Shown piece by piece: positions 36,920-45,604 of a DNA stretch of 64,000 bases. Source of the stretch: Psychrobacter sp. P11F6 (GTDB lineage: Bacteria; Pseudomonadota; Gammaproteobacteria; Pseudomonadales; Moraxellaceae); assembly GCF_001435295.1 (NCBI RefSeq), contig NZ_CM003594.1, positions 1,302,001 through 1,366,000 of the forward strand. Reading direction: 5' to 3'. Positions within the stretch are counted from its first letter, which is position 1. Each line of letters begins with the position of its first letter. A program made the position numbers and the translations under genes. The notes under the pieces were generated by a model. The model ran no database searches. It saw nothing but the letters and a program-made list of their open reading frames with translations, and was not told the origin of the DNA.

Positions 36920-38479
36920 TTATTTCTCTAAGATACAAGTCACGCCCTGACCACCAGCTGCACAGATAGAGATTAGTGCACGACCTGAGCCTTTTTGATC
37001 CAATAGCTTCGCTGCAGTGGCTAGGATACGACCGCCCGTTGCGGCAAATGGATGACCCGCAGCTAACGACGAGCCATTAACGTTTAGCTTGCTACGATCG
37101 ATAGAGCCTAGAGGTGCATCTAGTCCTAGACGCTCTTCACAGAATTTTTCATCTTCCCAAGCAGCTAGTGTTGATAACACTTGTGATGCAAAGGCTTCAT
37201 GGATTTCATAAAAATCGAAATCTTGTAGTGTTAGACCTGCACGCTCAAGCATACGCGGTACGGCATAAGCAGGTGCCATTAATAGGCCTTCTGTGGTGCC
37301 AGATTTACCAATGAAATCAACGGCGGCCGTTTCTTGATGAACGATATAAGCCAATGGCTTAAGACCACGCTCTTTTGCCCACTCATCGGTTCCCAATAGG
37401 ACACAAGAGGCACCATCCGTTAATGGGGTAGAGTTGGCTGCTGTCATCGTTGGGTTGGCGTTCTTTTTACCAAACACAGGCTTTAATTTAGCCAGTTTTT
37501 CCAAAGTGGTATCAGGGCGCAAGTTGTTATCGCGCGTCAGACCTTTGTATGGAGTAATAAGGTCATCAAAGAACCCTTCATCATAAGCGCGCGCTAGGTT
37601 TTGATGACTGTTAAAAGCAAGCTCATCTTGTGCTTCGCGGCTGATATTCCACTCAAGTGTGGTGATGGCTTGATGGTCGCCCATTGATAGACCAGTGCGT
37701 GGTTCACCGTTTTGTGGCGAATCGATTAAGTCTTTTGGATTTAGCCCCATTAACGCTTTTAGGCGTTGTTTGTTGTCTTTAGCCGCGCCCAGTTTGATCA
37801 GTACTTTACGTAGACCATCACCAATCGCGATCGGTGCATCAGAGGTCGTGTCTACGCCGCCAGTGATGGCTGAGTCGATAAGACCCAGTGCGATTTTATT
37901 GGCAGAAGCAAAAGTCGCTTGCAAGCCAGTACCGCAAGCTTGTGAGATATCATAAGTTGGCGTATGTGGATTGAGCGCTGTGTTAAGCGTGGCTTCGCGA
38001 GTTAGGTTGATGTCACGGCTTAGTTTCATGACGGCACCAGATACCACTTCACCCAACACTTCGTCTTGTAGATTATAGCGTTCAATCAAGCCATCTAATG
38101 CAGCTGTCAACATGTCGGTGTTGCTAACGTCAGCGTATGAACCGTTCGAGCGTGCAAATGGAATACGGTTGCCACCTAAGATAGCCACACGATTTTGACC
38201 AGCAACGGCTTTGGTTTTGCTGGTTTTTTTGGCAGCAGATGCTGGCTTTTTCGTAGTAGAAGCTGGTGATTTATCATTCGCTTCTGTGGTGCTAGAAGAC
38301 TCTTTATTACTAGAAGACTCTTCATTAGACGTGTCTGTAGCTGTCGTGCTTTTAGCTTTTTTAACAGCCGTTTCTGTTTTGGCGCTGTCTGATTTATTAT
38401 CAGTAGATTTTGACGCACTGGCTTTTACCACTGTACTTTCAACAACAGGGCTATCAGGGTGATTGTTTTTATTACTCAT
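36920..38479 (-). CDS. Acetyl-CoA acyltransferase (thiolase) with low-complexity N-terminal tail
   Basis: A 519-aa thiolase of the FadA2/FadI type. Residues 1-92 are a Ser/Thr/Ala/Lys-rich, probably disordered tail. The catalytic domain starts at about 95 (NRVAILGGNRIPFARSNG). The nucleophile Cys is in SQACGTGLQATFASAN; the His is in YEIHEAFASQ and the second Cys is in ISICAAGGQG. The ATG at 38479 is supported by AAGGA; an upstream in-frame start would add 15 unrelated residues. It is divergent from fabG4-like and maoC genes. The set matches the mycobacterial fadA2-fabG4-htdX cluster, so acyl-CoA chain shortening or keto-acyl formation is likely. Confidence 0.9.
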   Translation of the reverse strand: MSNKNNHPDSPVVESTVVKASASKSTDNKSDSAKTETAVKKAKSTTATDTSNEESSSNKESSSTTEANDKSPASTTKKPASAAKKTSKTKAVAGQNRVAILGGNRIPFARSNGSYADVSNTDMLTAALDGLIERYNLQDEVLGEVVSGAVMKLSRDINLTREATLNTALNPHTPTYDISQACGTGLQATFASANKIALGLIDSAITGGVDTTSDAPIAIGDGLRKVLIKLGAAKDNKQRLKALMGLNPKDLIDSPQNGEPRTGLSMGDHQAITTLEWNISREAQDELAFNSHQNLARAYDEGFFDDLITPYKGLTRDNNLRPDTTLEKLAKLKPVFGKKNANPTMTAANSTPLTDGASCVLLGTDEWAKERGLKPLAYIVHQETAAVDFIGKSGTTEGLLMAPAYAVPRMLERAGLTLQDFDFYEIHEAFASQVLSTLAAWEDEKFCEERLGLDAPLGSIDRSKLNVNGSSLAAGHPFAATGGRILATAAKLLDQKGSGRALISICAAGGQGVTCILEK

Positions 38480-39056
38480 AATATTATCCTTAAAAAATAT
38501 GGGCAGAAGAAAAGAGGTTAACAATAGTAAAACTAATAATAAAAATGATTACATTAAAAAATTCAATAATCGAGAATAAACAAGAAGCAAATATTATCAC
38601 TTATTACGCAGCATAACTGTTTATGATAAGACGTTTTTACGACTTTACTGTATATCTTTGGCAAACTATGTGACGCTTATCTAAGGTCGGTATCAGCTTT
38701 AAAAGACATCAATATGACTTTCGTAGACTGGCTAGTATCGATTATTGGCATTGCATAACGATAGATTTGATAATATATTGTTATCGATAATTGCATTTGC
38801 TATAACTTATAGGTCTGATTTTAGCACAATGTGGTGATTTTTAAATCCAGAAAAAGTGACCGTCTTGTATACTGAGTTGTTTACAGATTGTTGTAGACAT
38901 TATCGGTTTTTGGACTTGTTTAAGATGGCAGTGTATAGTTAGGCCAGCTTTAGACTCATTTACTAAATATCAATAATTATGAGGTTATTGAGTCTATATA
39001 ATAGGCACATTACATTTATTACTATTATTCTAACCGTTCGTTATAGGGATTATATT
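38480..39056. other. 577-bp divergent promoter gap
   Basis: The gap separates the divergent thiolase and FabG4-like genes and must hold both promoters. It is strongly AT-rich. The dyad TTATCGATAA near 38783 is the only sharp palindrome I noticed. No gene or RNA was seen. Confidence 0.4.
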
Positions 39057-40457
39057 ATGTCAGACCGTTATGGTGATTTTGTTCAGTCTTCTATTGGCAA
39101 AAAAGTGGCCAAAAATTTGGGTCTACCGTTACCTGTTACCCTTGATCGCTTCGAAAGCGGTGAGCCTTTAGTACGTGGTAGCGTATTGGTTGGTCGTGCT
39201 AATGGCGATGATAAAAGCGTCAGTGAGTCTATTGCTCGAATTTTGTCAGACGTACATGCTGATGTTTATGTAAACAGCAGTGATGATATCAAAGATGCCC
39301 TTGCTGATGCAGGCGTCGAAGCAAAAGCCAATACGGGCGGCGATGATAAATTTAAAGTTTTGTTGTTTGATGCCAGCAATATTAGCAATGCCGATCAATT
39401 AAAAGAAGTGTATGAGTTCTTCCATACTGTGGCTCGTCGTGTAGAGAAGTCTGGTCGCGTCATTATCATTGGCCGCACACCAGAGAATATCACTGACATT
39501 GATACAGCTTTGGCTCAGCGTGCGCTTGAAGGCTTTGTAAAGTCTGTCGGTAAAGAGTTCAAACGCGGTATTACTGCACAGCTTATTTATGTGGAAGACG
39601 GCGCAGAGCAAAATCTAGATTCGACTTTACGCTTTTTCACCTCAGCTCGTTCAGCTTATGTCTCAGGACAAGTCGTACGCGTTAGTAAAGGCAGTAATGT
39701 TGATGTCGATTGGACACAGCCTCTTGGCGGTAAAACCATGCTGGTAACTGGCGCAAGCCGCGGTATTGGTGAAGCAATTGCTCGTGTATTGGCTCGCGAA
39801 GGCGCTCACGTTATCTGCCTTGATGTACCGCAGCAGCAAGCAGACCTACAAAAAGTCGCTAGCGAAATTAGTGGCTCAGTATTGACCGTCGACATCACCA
39901 GTGATGACGCTGGTAAGCAAATCGCCGAAGCTGCACAAAAGCGTGGCGGATTAGATTCAATCATCCATAATGCTGGCGTCACTCGTGATAAGACATTGGC
40001 AAACATGGACGAGAAAAAGTGGGACATGGTTATCGATATTAACCTAGGTAGTATTGCTAGGCTGAACCGCTATTTACTAGACAACGACGTATTAAAAGAC
40101 AATGCACGTATCGTTTGTGTGTCATCGATTTCAGGTATCGCTGGCAACTTGGGTCAAACCAACTATGCCACCTCTAAAGCAGGGGTGATTGGATTGGTGA
40201 ATGCCACTGCCAAGCAGTTAGAAGACAACGCCAAAGGCATGACGATCAACGCCGTTGCTCCAGGGTTTATTGAAACGCAAATGACCGAAGCCATTCCATT
40301 TGCTATTCGTGAAGCGGGTCGCCGTATGAACTCTATGAGCCAAGGCGGCTTGCCAGTAGACGTGGCTGAGACCATCGCATGGTTTGCATCACCTGCTTCT
40401 GGTGGCTTAAATGGCAACATCGTTCGCGTTTGTGGTCAAAGCTTATTGGGTGCTTAA
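39057..40457 (+). CDS. FabG4-like 3-oxoacyl reductase (high-molecular-weight SDR)
   Basis: A 466-aa short-chain dehydrogenase with an extra N-terminal Rossmann-like domain (about 1-210) that lacks clear catalytic residues. A typical NAD(P)H-dependent reductase domain follows: TGASRGIGEAIA at about 231-242, HNAGVTRDKTLANM, SSISGIAGNLGQTNYATSK with the catalytic Ser, Tyr and Lys, and a C-terminal GGLNGNIVRV segment. This two-domain layout is that of mycobacterial FabG4. The ATG at 39057 has an AGGGA site; longer in-frame openings upstream are not supported. It precedes maoC by 359 bp. Confidence 0.92.
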   Translation: MSDRYGDFVQSSIGKKVAKNLGLPLPVTLDRFESGEPLVRGSVLVGRANGDDKSVSESIARILSDVHADVYVNSSDDIKDALADAGVEAKANTGGDDKFKVLLFDASNISNADQLKEVYEFFHTVARRVEKSGRVIIIGRTPENITDIDTALAQRALEGFVKSVGKEFKRGITAQLIYVEDGAEQNLDSTLRFFTSARSAYVSGQVVRVSKGSNVDVDWTQPLGGKTMLVTGASRGIGEAIARVLAREGAHVICLDVPQQQADLQKVASEISGSVLTVDITSDDAGKQIAEAAQKRGGLDSIIHNAGVTRDKTLANMDEKKWDMVIDINLGSIARLNRYLLDNDVLKDNARIVCVSSISGIAGNLGQTNYATSKAGVIGLVNATAKQLEDNAKGMTINAVAPGFIETQMTEAIPFAIREAGRRMNSMSQGGLPVDVAETIAWFASPASGGLNGNIVRVCGQSLLGA

Positions 40458-40464
40458 TATCACT

Positions 40465-40495
40465 TTATAAGTAAGTGTCAATTATAAGTAAGTGT
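40465..40495. repeat. Two direct 14-bp repeats after the FabG4-like gene
   Basis: TTATAAGTAAGTGT occurs twice with a 17-bp period just past the stop. It looks like a replication-slippage duplication. Confidence 0.7.
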
Positions 40496-40591
40496 AGATG
40501 ATGATTTAGATTATGATAAATAGCTGATATTAATCAGTATTTTCAATTTTCCTCACATATGCTTACGAAAAAATTGCTCATAAATCGTAAT

Positions 40592-40616
40592 AAAGCTGCC
40601 CAAGGGTGGCTTTTTT
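40592..40616 (+). terminator. Terminator after the FabG4-like gene
   Basis: A GC-rich stem (AAGCTGCC with GGTGGCTT, two G-T pairs) and a T6 run. Confidence 0.75.
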
Positions 40617-40816
40617 ATGATAAAAACACAGACAACCAGTAGCCAAATTGTTTTTTGCTGTGAGAGTTGCTTACATTCTCTAAAACCACGCCTTGAATTG
40701 TGCCTAACTTAGGCATAATACTGGTGGCATTGCTCAATGATAGGCTGTAACCAATAATGTCATAGCATCTTTAGATACACCAAGAAAATTTGCTCAAGCC
40801 CCACTTAGGATTTATT

Positions 40817-41734
40817 ATGTCAGACAAACATTATGATGCGTTGCCGAAAGCGCATACGACCTATGCCAATATCGTTAAAAGTTTATTGCCTATTGGTAAT
40901 AATGGCAAAATCAGTAAAGACCAATTGCCGCAAGCGACTTACTATGTGGACGATTTGCACATTGACCAAAGTAACTTAAACGATTATCGTAAAATTTGTG
41001 GTTTTGCAGATAATGGCAAAGTACCTATTACTTACTTTTCAGTGCTGTCTCAAACGCTGCAAATGAATATGATGGTCAAAGAGCCATTTCCATTTGCTAT
41101 GTTGGGTCTAGTGCACGTCGATAATAGTGTGACTCAGTATCGTCCTATCGGTGAGCGTGAAACGGTTGCTATGTCAGTCACCTTTGATAATTTGCGTGAC
41201 CATGCTCAGGGTCAGCAGTTTGATTTTGTGACGACGGTCAAGTCAGAAGATAAGGTGATTTGGGAAGGTACTTCGACGTATCTATCACGTAGCAAAAAAC
41301 CAATCAGCAGCAAAGACAAAAAAAGCACTCCACGTCCAATAACGGTCAAGCCATCAGTCAACCCAGAAGGCGTGCATAGTATCTTTGAAGTGCCAGAAGA
41401 TATCGGTCGTCGTTATGCTTTTGTTTCAGGTGACTTTAACCTCATTCATCTCCATCCATTATCTGCGCGTGCGTTTGGCTTTCCTAAAGCGATTGCTCAC
41501 GGCATGTGGTCAAAGGCCAAATGCCTTGCTATGATGGACGAGTTGCCGGATGCTTGTACGGTTGAGGTGTCATTTAAACTGCCTATCTTTTTGCCTGCCG
41601 AAGTAGAGCTTATCGCTGATCCGGTGGCTGCACTTGAAGACACAGACGATACCTGTGAGTTTGGCTTATTTAGCTCTAAAAATGACAAGCCGCATTTGGC
41701 AGGTACGGTTAAATTACAGAGTGGCAATGAGTAA
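40817..41734 (+). CDS. MaoC-family (R)-specific enoyl-CoA hydratase-like protein
   Basis: A 305-aa double-hotdog-type dehydratase. The hydratase signature is in the C-terminal half: SGDFNLIHLHPLSARAFGF then AIAHGMW, giving the Asp/His pair of the R-hydratase active site. The N-terminal half is a degenerate hotdog. The ATG at 40817 has an AGGA site. It lies after the FabG4-like reductase, with the thiolase divergent, as for HtdX in mycobacteria. Likely role: hydration of trans-2-enoyl-CoA to (R)-3-hydroxyacyl-CoA; substrate length is unknown. Confidence 0.9.
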   Translation: MSDKHYDALPKAHTTYANIVKSLLPIGNNGKISKDQLPQATYYVDDLHIDQSNLNDYRKICGFADNGKVPITYFSVLSQTLQMNMMVKEPFPFAMLGLVHVDNSVTQYRPIGERETVAMSVTFDNLRDHAQGQQFDFVTTVKSEDKVIWEGTSTYLSRSKKPISSKDKKSTPRPITVKPSVNPEGVHSIFEVPEDIGRRYAFVSGDFNLIHLHPLSARAFGFPKAIAHGMWSKAKCLAMMDELPDACTVEVSFKLPIFLPAEVELIADPVAALEDTDDTCEFGLFSSKNDKPHLAGTVKLQSGNE

Positions 41735-41910
41735 AAGCCAGTAGAACGACTGTCATTTAACTAAAAAATATCTCAATATGGTCGTTTCTTGATAGAAAAG
41801 TGATAGCGTTAACCTCGCTTGAAGTATTGCTTATACATCGACACGCGGTTGCTTTGTACTTATTTTAACTGGAATTGATCATAGTAAATATAACGAACAA
41901 ATTTATAATT

Positions 41911-42453
41911 ATGACTTCACATACCGCCGTACCAAACCCAGATCAACTGAATCATTCAGTAGCTATTGACACAGTATCGAATGCTGGCAATAACGTTTTA
42001 GACAATGGTGTTGATCTTAGTACTGTTCTTGAGCCTTATTTTCGTCCTGATGACACTACCATTGTATGCGGTGCACTCAATGACGAAAAAGTGGTTGCCT
42101 TAGCGAAAGCTGGGGTTGAGTTAGTGATTAACTTACAGCCAGATGATGAATTGAGCTTTGATGAAGCCGCAGCGGTCGAGCGAGCTGGCATGCACTATGA
42201 GCATCTGCCTATTAATGGTGCTGCAGACTTAAAGCAGCTTAATATATTGGCATTTGATAATATATTGCGTCAACATCATGGCAAAAAAACGGCAGTGCAT
42301 TGTGGCTCAGGCAATAGAGTGGGTGCCGCAATGGCGCTACGCGCAGGATGGTTACGTGGACGTAAAATGGACACCGCTATGGAACGTGGGCGCAGTCATG
42401 GCTTGACGAAGCTTGAGCAAGAAGTTCATAATCGTCTGTTGGTACCGCGCTAA
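41911..42453 (+). CDS. Dual-specificity-phosphatase-like family protein (TIGR01244-type)
   Basis: A 180-aa cytoplasmic protein of the DSP-like family linked to sulphide handling and beta-lactamase-like hydrolases. Residues about 50-170 hold the domain. The active-site loop is HCGSGNRVGA, with Cys and Arg in the CxxGxR form typical of this family. The domain follows a Thr/Asn/Val-rich N-terminal tail of about 40 residues. I use the ATG at 41911; a TTG at 41875 is possible and neither has a clear ribosome site. No partner gene is adjacent. Confidence 0.75.
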   Translation: MTSHTAVPNPDQLNHSVAIDTVSNAGNNVLDNGVDLSTVLEPYFRPDDTTIVCGALNDEKVVALAKAGVELVINLQPDDELSFDEAAAVERAGMHYEHLPINGAADLKQLNILAFDNILRQHHGKKTAVHCGSGNRVGAAMALRAGWLRGRKMDTAMERGRSHGLTKLEQEVHNRLLVPR

Positions 42454-42499
42454 GACATAAAGATGACAACGTATTATTAAGCAGCATTGCATGACAGAG

Positions 42500-42525
42500 A
42501 GGCGACCACTAGGTTGCCTTTTTTA
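42500..42525 (+). terminator. Terminator after the phosphatase-like gene
   Basis: The stem AGGCGACC with GGTTGCCT, a 4-base loop ACTA and a T6 run, 46 bp past the stop. Confidence 0.8.
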
Positions 42526-42550
42526 TTAAGGCGCGTTGTTATTTTTAAAA

Positions 42551-42567
42551 TGAGGACACGCCCTAAG
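42551..42567 (-). repeat. Solo copy of the MITE terminal repeat
   Basis: TGAGGACACGCCCTAAG matches the right end of the element at 35473-35640 in 16 of 17 bases, and its flanking AAAATG also resembles that element's inner side. No partner end is seen nearby. Confidence 0.45.
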
Positions 42568-42713
42568 CAAACGAAAAGATAAATTGCTAATATTGAGATA
42601 TTGAACAGTTACGCCTTAGCAAATAATGTATTTTTATCATATGAACACTTAATATTAGGGGCTAAATAGTTTTTTACCGTTTAGCTGTTTTATAGAAATG
42701 GAGCAGGGTAGCC

Positions 42714-44129
42714 ATGATTGACAATAATAATAAAACCACGCAGATTTTTGATCATCAGATAAATATAACGTTGCAACAACGCTTGCAGCAAATACTCACC
42801 GACTTACAGCTTGATGATGCACCAGCTGGTGGTGCCGTGGTTGTTTATCAGGCAGGAGAATGCATTGCACAGGCGAGTGTGGGGATGGCACGTCCAGAGA
42901 TGCCGTGGCAGCCTGATACTTTGGCGATTAACTTTTCGACGGGTAAAGGTGTATTGGCGACGCTCGTACATATATTGGTTTCGCAGCAGATGCTTGATTA
43001 TGACCAACCTATTGCCCATTATTGGCCTGCATTTTCTGCACAGAATAAAGGGAATATTACGCTACGTAGCGTGATGTCGCATCAAGCCAACTTATTCTCA
43101 ATTCAGAGTATCGATGCGGATAGCGAAACTTTACTTGATTGGGATCAAATGCTCAATAAAGTTGCTGCCATGCCAATCACAGCACCAGACCATGGCGAGC
43201 TATATGACAGCGCTTATAGTGCTCTGGTCTATGGTTGGGTGTTGGGCGGTCTGATAGAAGCTGTTACGGAAATGTCTTTAGCTGAGGCATTGCGCCATTA
43301 TCTCACTGAGCCTTTAGGTATTGCCGATAGTTGCTATTTTGGTGTACCAGAAAATAAAGTCAACCAAGTAGCAAGACTGGCCAAAGACTTCGAAGTATCA
43401 AATGAGGCTGGCTCACAACTGCGTAATAAACGTCATAAACCAACGCTAAAAGCCGACTCACAAAGTACTTTACGTACTTATGCCAATTTGCCTAGTTATG
43501 CTTGCTGGCAGCAGCTAGCCTTAGTTGATATACAAGCGGCAGACCTAAGTTCAGATGATGAGCAGAACACTTTACCGATACTAGACATGGCTCATATTAA
43601 TAGTTTGTACTTCAATACCAGTCAGCTTAATCTAAAAAACTATAAGGCGGCACTCATACCTGCTGGCAAACAAGCAATCGATTATCACAGTCGTGAGACA
43701 CTACAGGCCATTATTCCAGCAGCAAATGGTGTCGCTTCAGCTCAGGCATTGGCCACCATCTATGCCATGTTAGCCAACGGCGGAACATGGCAAGGACACA
43801 CGTTTATTAATAGCGCCACTTTTGAGCAACTATCCAAACCGCAAGTCACAGGGATAGATGCTGTCATGCCAGCAAACATGGATTGGCGCTTGGGTTATCA
43901 TCGGTTATTTAGTCTTTGTCAGCATACAGACAGTGAAAAAGTTGATGCAAACAAGCAAGGGTTTGGGCATATGGGCTATAACGGTTCGGTTGCTTGGTGT
44001 GACCCAGAGCGCCAATTATCACTTGCCTTTATCCATAATTTTGACACCACGATGCTGAATGATGTCCGTCAGTTTGCACTAACGGAAGCGGTACTTAACT
44101 TAGTCGATTCAGAGCTTTCAAAGCGCTAG
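42714..44129 (+). CDS. Serine hydrolase of the beta-lactamase/penicillin-binding (class C-like) family
   Basis: A 471-aa serine hydrolase. The SxxK motif is STGK at about 74-77, and the YxN-like position is YSA at about 168-170, as in EstB-type esterases. No signal peptide or membrane helix was found, so it is probably cytoplasmic. A 90-residue insert lies after the YSA motif. An ester or amide substrate cannot be named. A GGAGCAGGG ribosome site precedes the ATG. It is 18 bp short of the convergent antiporter gene. Confidence 0.85.
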   Translation: MIDNNNKTTQIFDHQINITLQQRLQQILTDLQLDDAPAGGAVVVYQAGECIAQASVGMARPEMPWQPDTLAINFSTGKGVLATLVHILVSQQMLDYDQPIAHYWPAFSAQNKGNITLRSVMSHQANLFSIQSIDADSETLLDWDQMLNKVAAMPITAPDHGELYDSAYSALVYGWVLGGLIEAVTEMSLAEALRHYLTEPLGIADSCYFGVPENKVNQVARLAKDFEVSNEAGSQLRNKRHKPTLKADSQSTLRTYANLPSYACWQQLALVDIQAADLSSDDEQNTLPILDMAHINSLYFNTSQLNLKNYKAALIPAGKQAIDYHSRETLQAIIPAANGVASAQALATIYAMLANGGTWQGHTFINSATFEQLSKPQVTGIDAVMPANMDWRLGYHRLFSLCQHTDSEKVDANKQGFGHMGYNGSVAWCDPERQLSLAFIHNFDTTMLNDVRQFALTEAVLNLVDSELSKR

Positions 44130-44147
44130 ATAGCTCTATCGATAAGG

Positions 44148-45395
44148 TTAATGTGATTTATTCGGCGTCATTTTAAGCAATTTTGTGGCGCTAAGACCAT
44201 GAATAAAGATTGACGCCAAAATGACAATTGAACAGACGACCCACAGTTTAAGCGCATCTTCATCACCGAAAAAACCTTGGTTGAGCGCATAAGATAAATA
44301 ATATAGCGTACCAATACCACGGATGCCCAAAGCAGAGATGGCATACTTTTCAGTGTGTGCCATGTTTAGTCCTGATAAAGCAATAAACCCGCCAATGGGA
44401 CGTATCAACAAGAGGAAAGTGAAGCTGACGATGTAAACACGCCATGTCAGCTCAACGCCCGACTGTAATCCTTGACCAAGAAACATGCCGAAAGTGACCA
44501 GCACTAGAGACATGAGTAAGCCTTCTGATTGTTCTGCAAAATCATGGAGCTTGTGGTGATAGCTATGCTCATGCTCTGAGCGGCGAAAGGCAAATGCCGC
44601 GATAAACACGGCGATAAAGCCATAACTATGTACAAATTCGGCAAGTCCATAAGCCACTAACGTTAGTGCAATGACCACATAGCCTTGAGAAATAGTGGTG
44701 TTTTGGCTGTATTTTGAAAATACCAGCTTGGCCATAATTTTACCAACGACAATCCCCACCACCAGCCCAGCACCAATTTTCCATAAGACATCATGAGTGA
44801 ACCATGACCAGAGCATCTCGAGGGTAAAGGAATTGCCTTGGCTAAAGGCTTCCGCTATTTTTATGGCCAAATAAACAAATGGGAAAGCCAGTCCGTCATT
44901 CAATCCTGCTTCTGACGTTAATGTAAAGCGAGGTGTGTCTTCGCGACCTGTATTGGGTGGCCCTACTTGAATACTAGAAGCCAATACAGGATCGGTTGGA
45001 GCCAATACTGCGCCCAGCAATATAGCGGCTCCCAGACTGAGACCAAATGCATAGTAGCCTAGCACCGCCATCGCAAAGATGCCAATCGGCATGGTAATAA
45101 GCAACAGACGCACGGTCGGTCGCCACAATTGCCAAGACAGCTTCGTATCAATTTTGATACCAGCACCAACCAAGGATACGAGCACCACAATTTCGGTTAA
45201 TTTTTCGATAATTAAGCCGTTATTCATAGGGTCTAAAAATGATAAGGTCGTCCACCAGTACCCCATCAGCAGCCCAAAGCTGACCTGCAACATAGGCAAA
45301 GAGATAGGCGTGCGCTTAAATATAATGGGGAATAACGCCCCCAGTAAAAAAGCGATACCGCAGACCAATAAAAATAAATTGTAGTTTTCAATCAT
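44148..45395 (-). CDS. Na+/H+ antiporter, CPA1 (NhaP-like)
   Basis: A 415-aa inner-membrane protein with about 12 hydrophobic helices. LAPTDPVLASSIQVG and TSEAGLNDGLAFPFVYLA hold the conserved Asp, Asn-Asp and Pro residues of CPA1 exchangers. FAFRRSEHEHSYHHKLHDF is a cytoplasmic loop rich in His and may be a pH-sensing site. Length fits the short CPA1 class. Likely role: Na+ or K+ export in exchange for H+. Its promoter must lie between 45396 and 45530. Confidence 0.9.
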   Translation of the reverse strand: MIENYNLFLLVCGIAFLLGALFPIIFKRTPISLPMLQVSFGLLMGYWWTTLSFLDPMNNGLIIEKLTEIVVLVSLVGAGIKIDTKLSWQLWRPTVRLLLITMPIGIFAMAVLGYYAFGLSLGAAILLGAVLAPTDPVLASSIQVGPPNTGREDTPRFTLTSEAGLNDGLAFPFVYLAIKIAEAFSQGNSFTLEMLWSWFTHDVLWKIGAGLVVGIVVGKIMAKLVFSKYSQNTTISQGYVVIALTLVAYGLAEFVHSYGFIAVFIAAFAFRRSEHEHSYHHKLHDFAEQSEGLLMSLVLVTFGMFLGQGLQSGVELTWRVYIVSFTFLLLIRPIGGFIALSGLNMAHTEKYAISALGIRGIGTLYYLSYALNQGFFGDEDALKLWVVCSIVILASIFIHGLSATKLLKMTPNKSH

Positions 45396-45533
45396 AAGGT
45401 AGGTGCACGCTGTTATGTTTATCTTAAAAAGTTAAAGTGAGGTCATATTTACTAGTCCATTATAATGACGCTAAAAAATAATGATTACCGCAAAAAATCG
45501 TTATCAAAACGACATATGCGTTGTTTTTTGGTG

Positions 45534-45560
45534 AAAAAAAAGCCTGCATAGCGCAGGCTT
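45534..45560 (-). terminator. Terminator after ilvD
   Basis: An 8-bp stem (AAGCCTGC and complement), 5-base loop and a run of seven T on the minus strand, 45 bp past the ilvD stop. Confidence 0.85.
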
Positions 45561-45604
45561 AATAGATTTTTACCAATATACTTTAACGATTAATAATTGA
45601 AGGC

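Larger units (their letters stand above)
40458..40816. other. 359-bp gap with terminator
   Basis: The gap holds the direct repeat at 40465-40495, the terminator at 40592-40616 and, presumably, a separate promoter for the maoC-like gene. Nothing else structured was seen. Confidence 0.4.
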
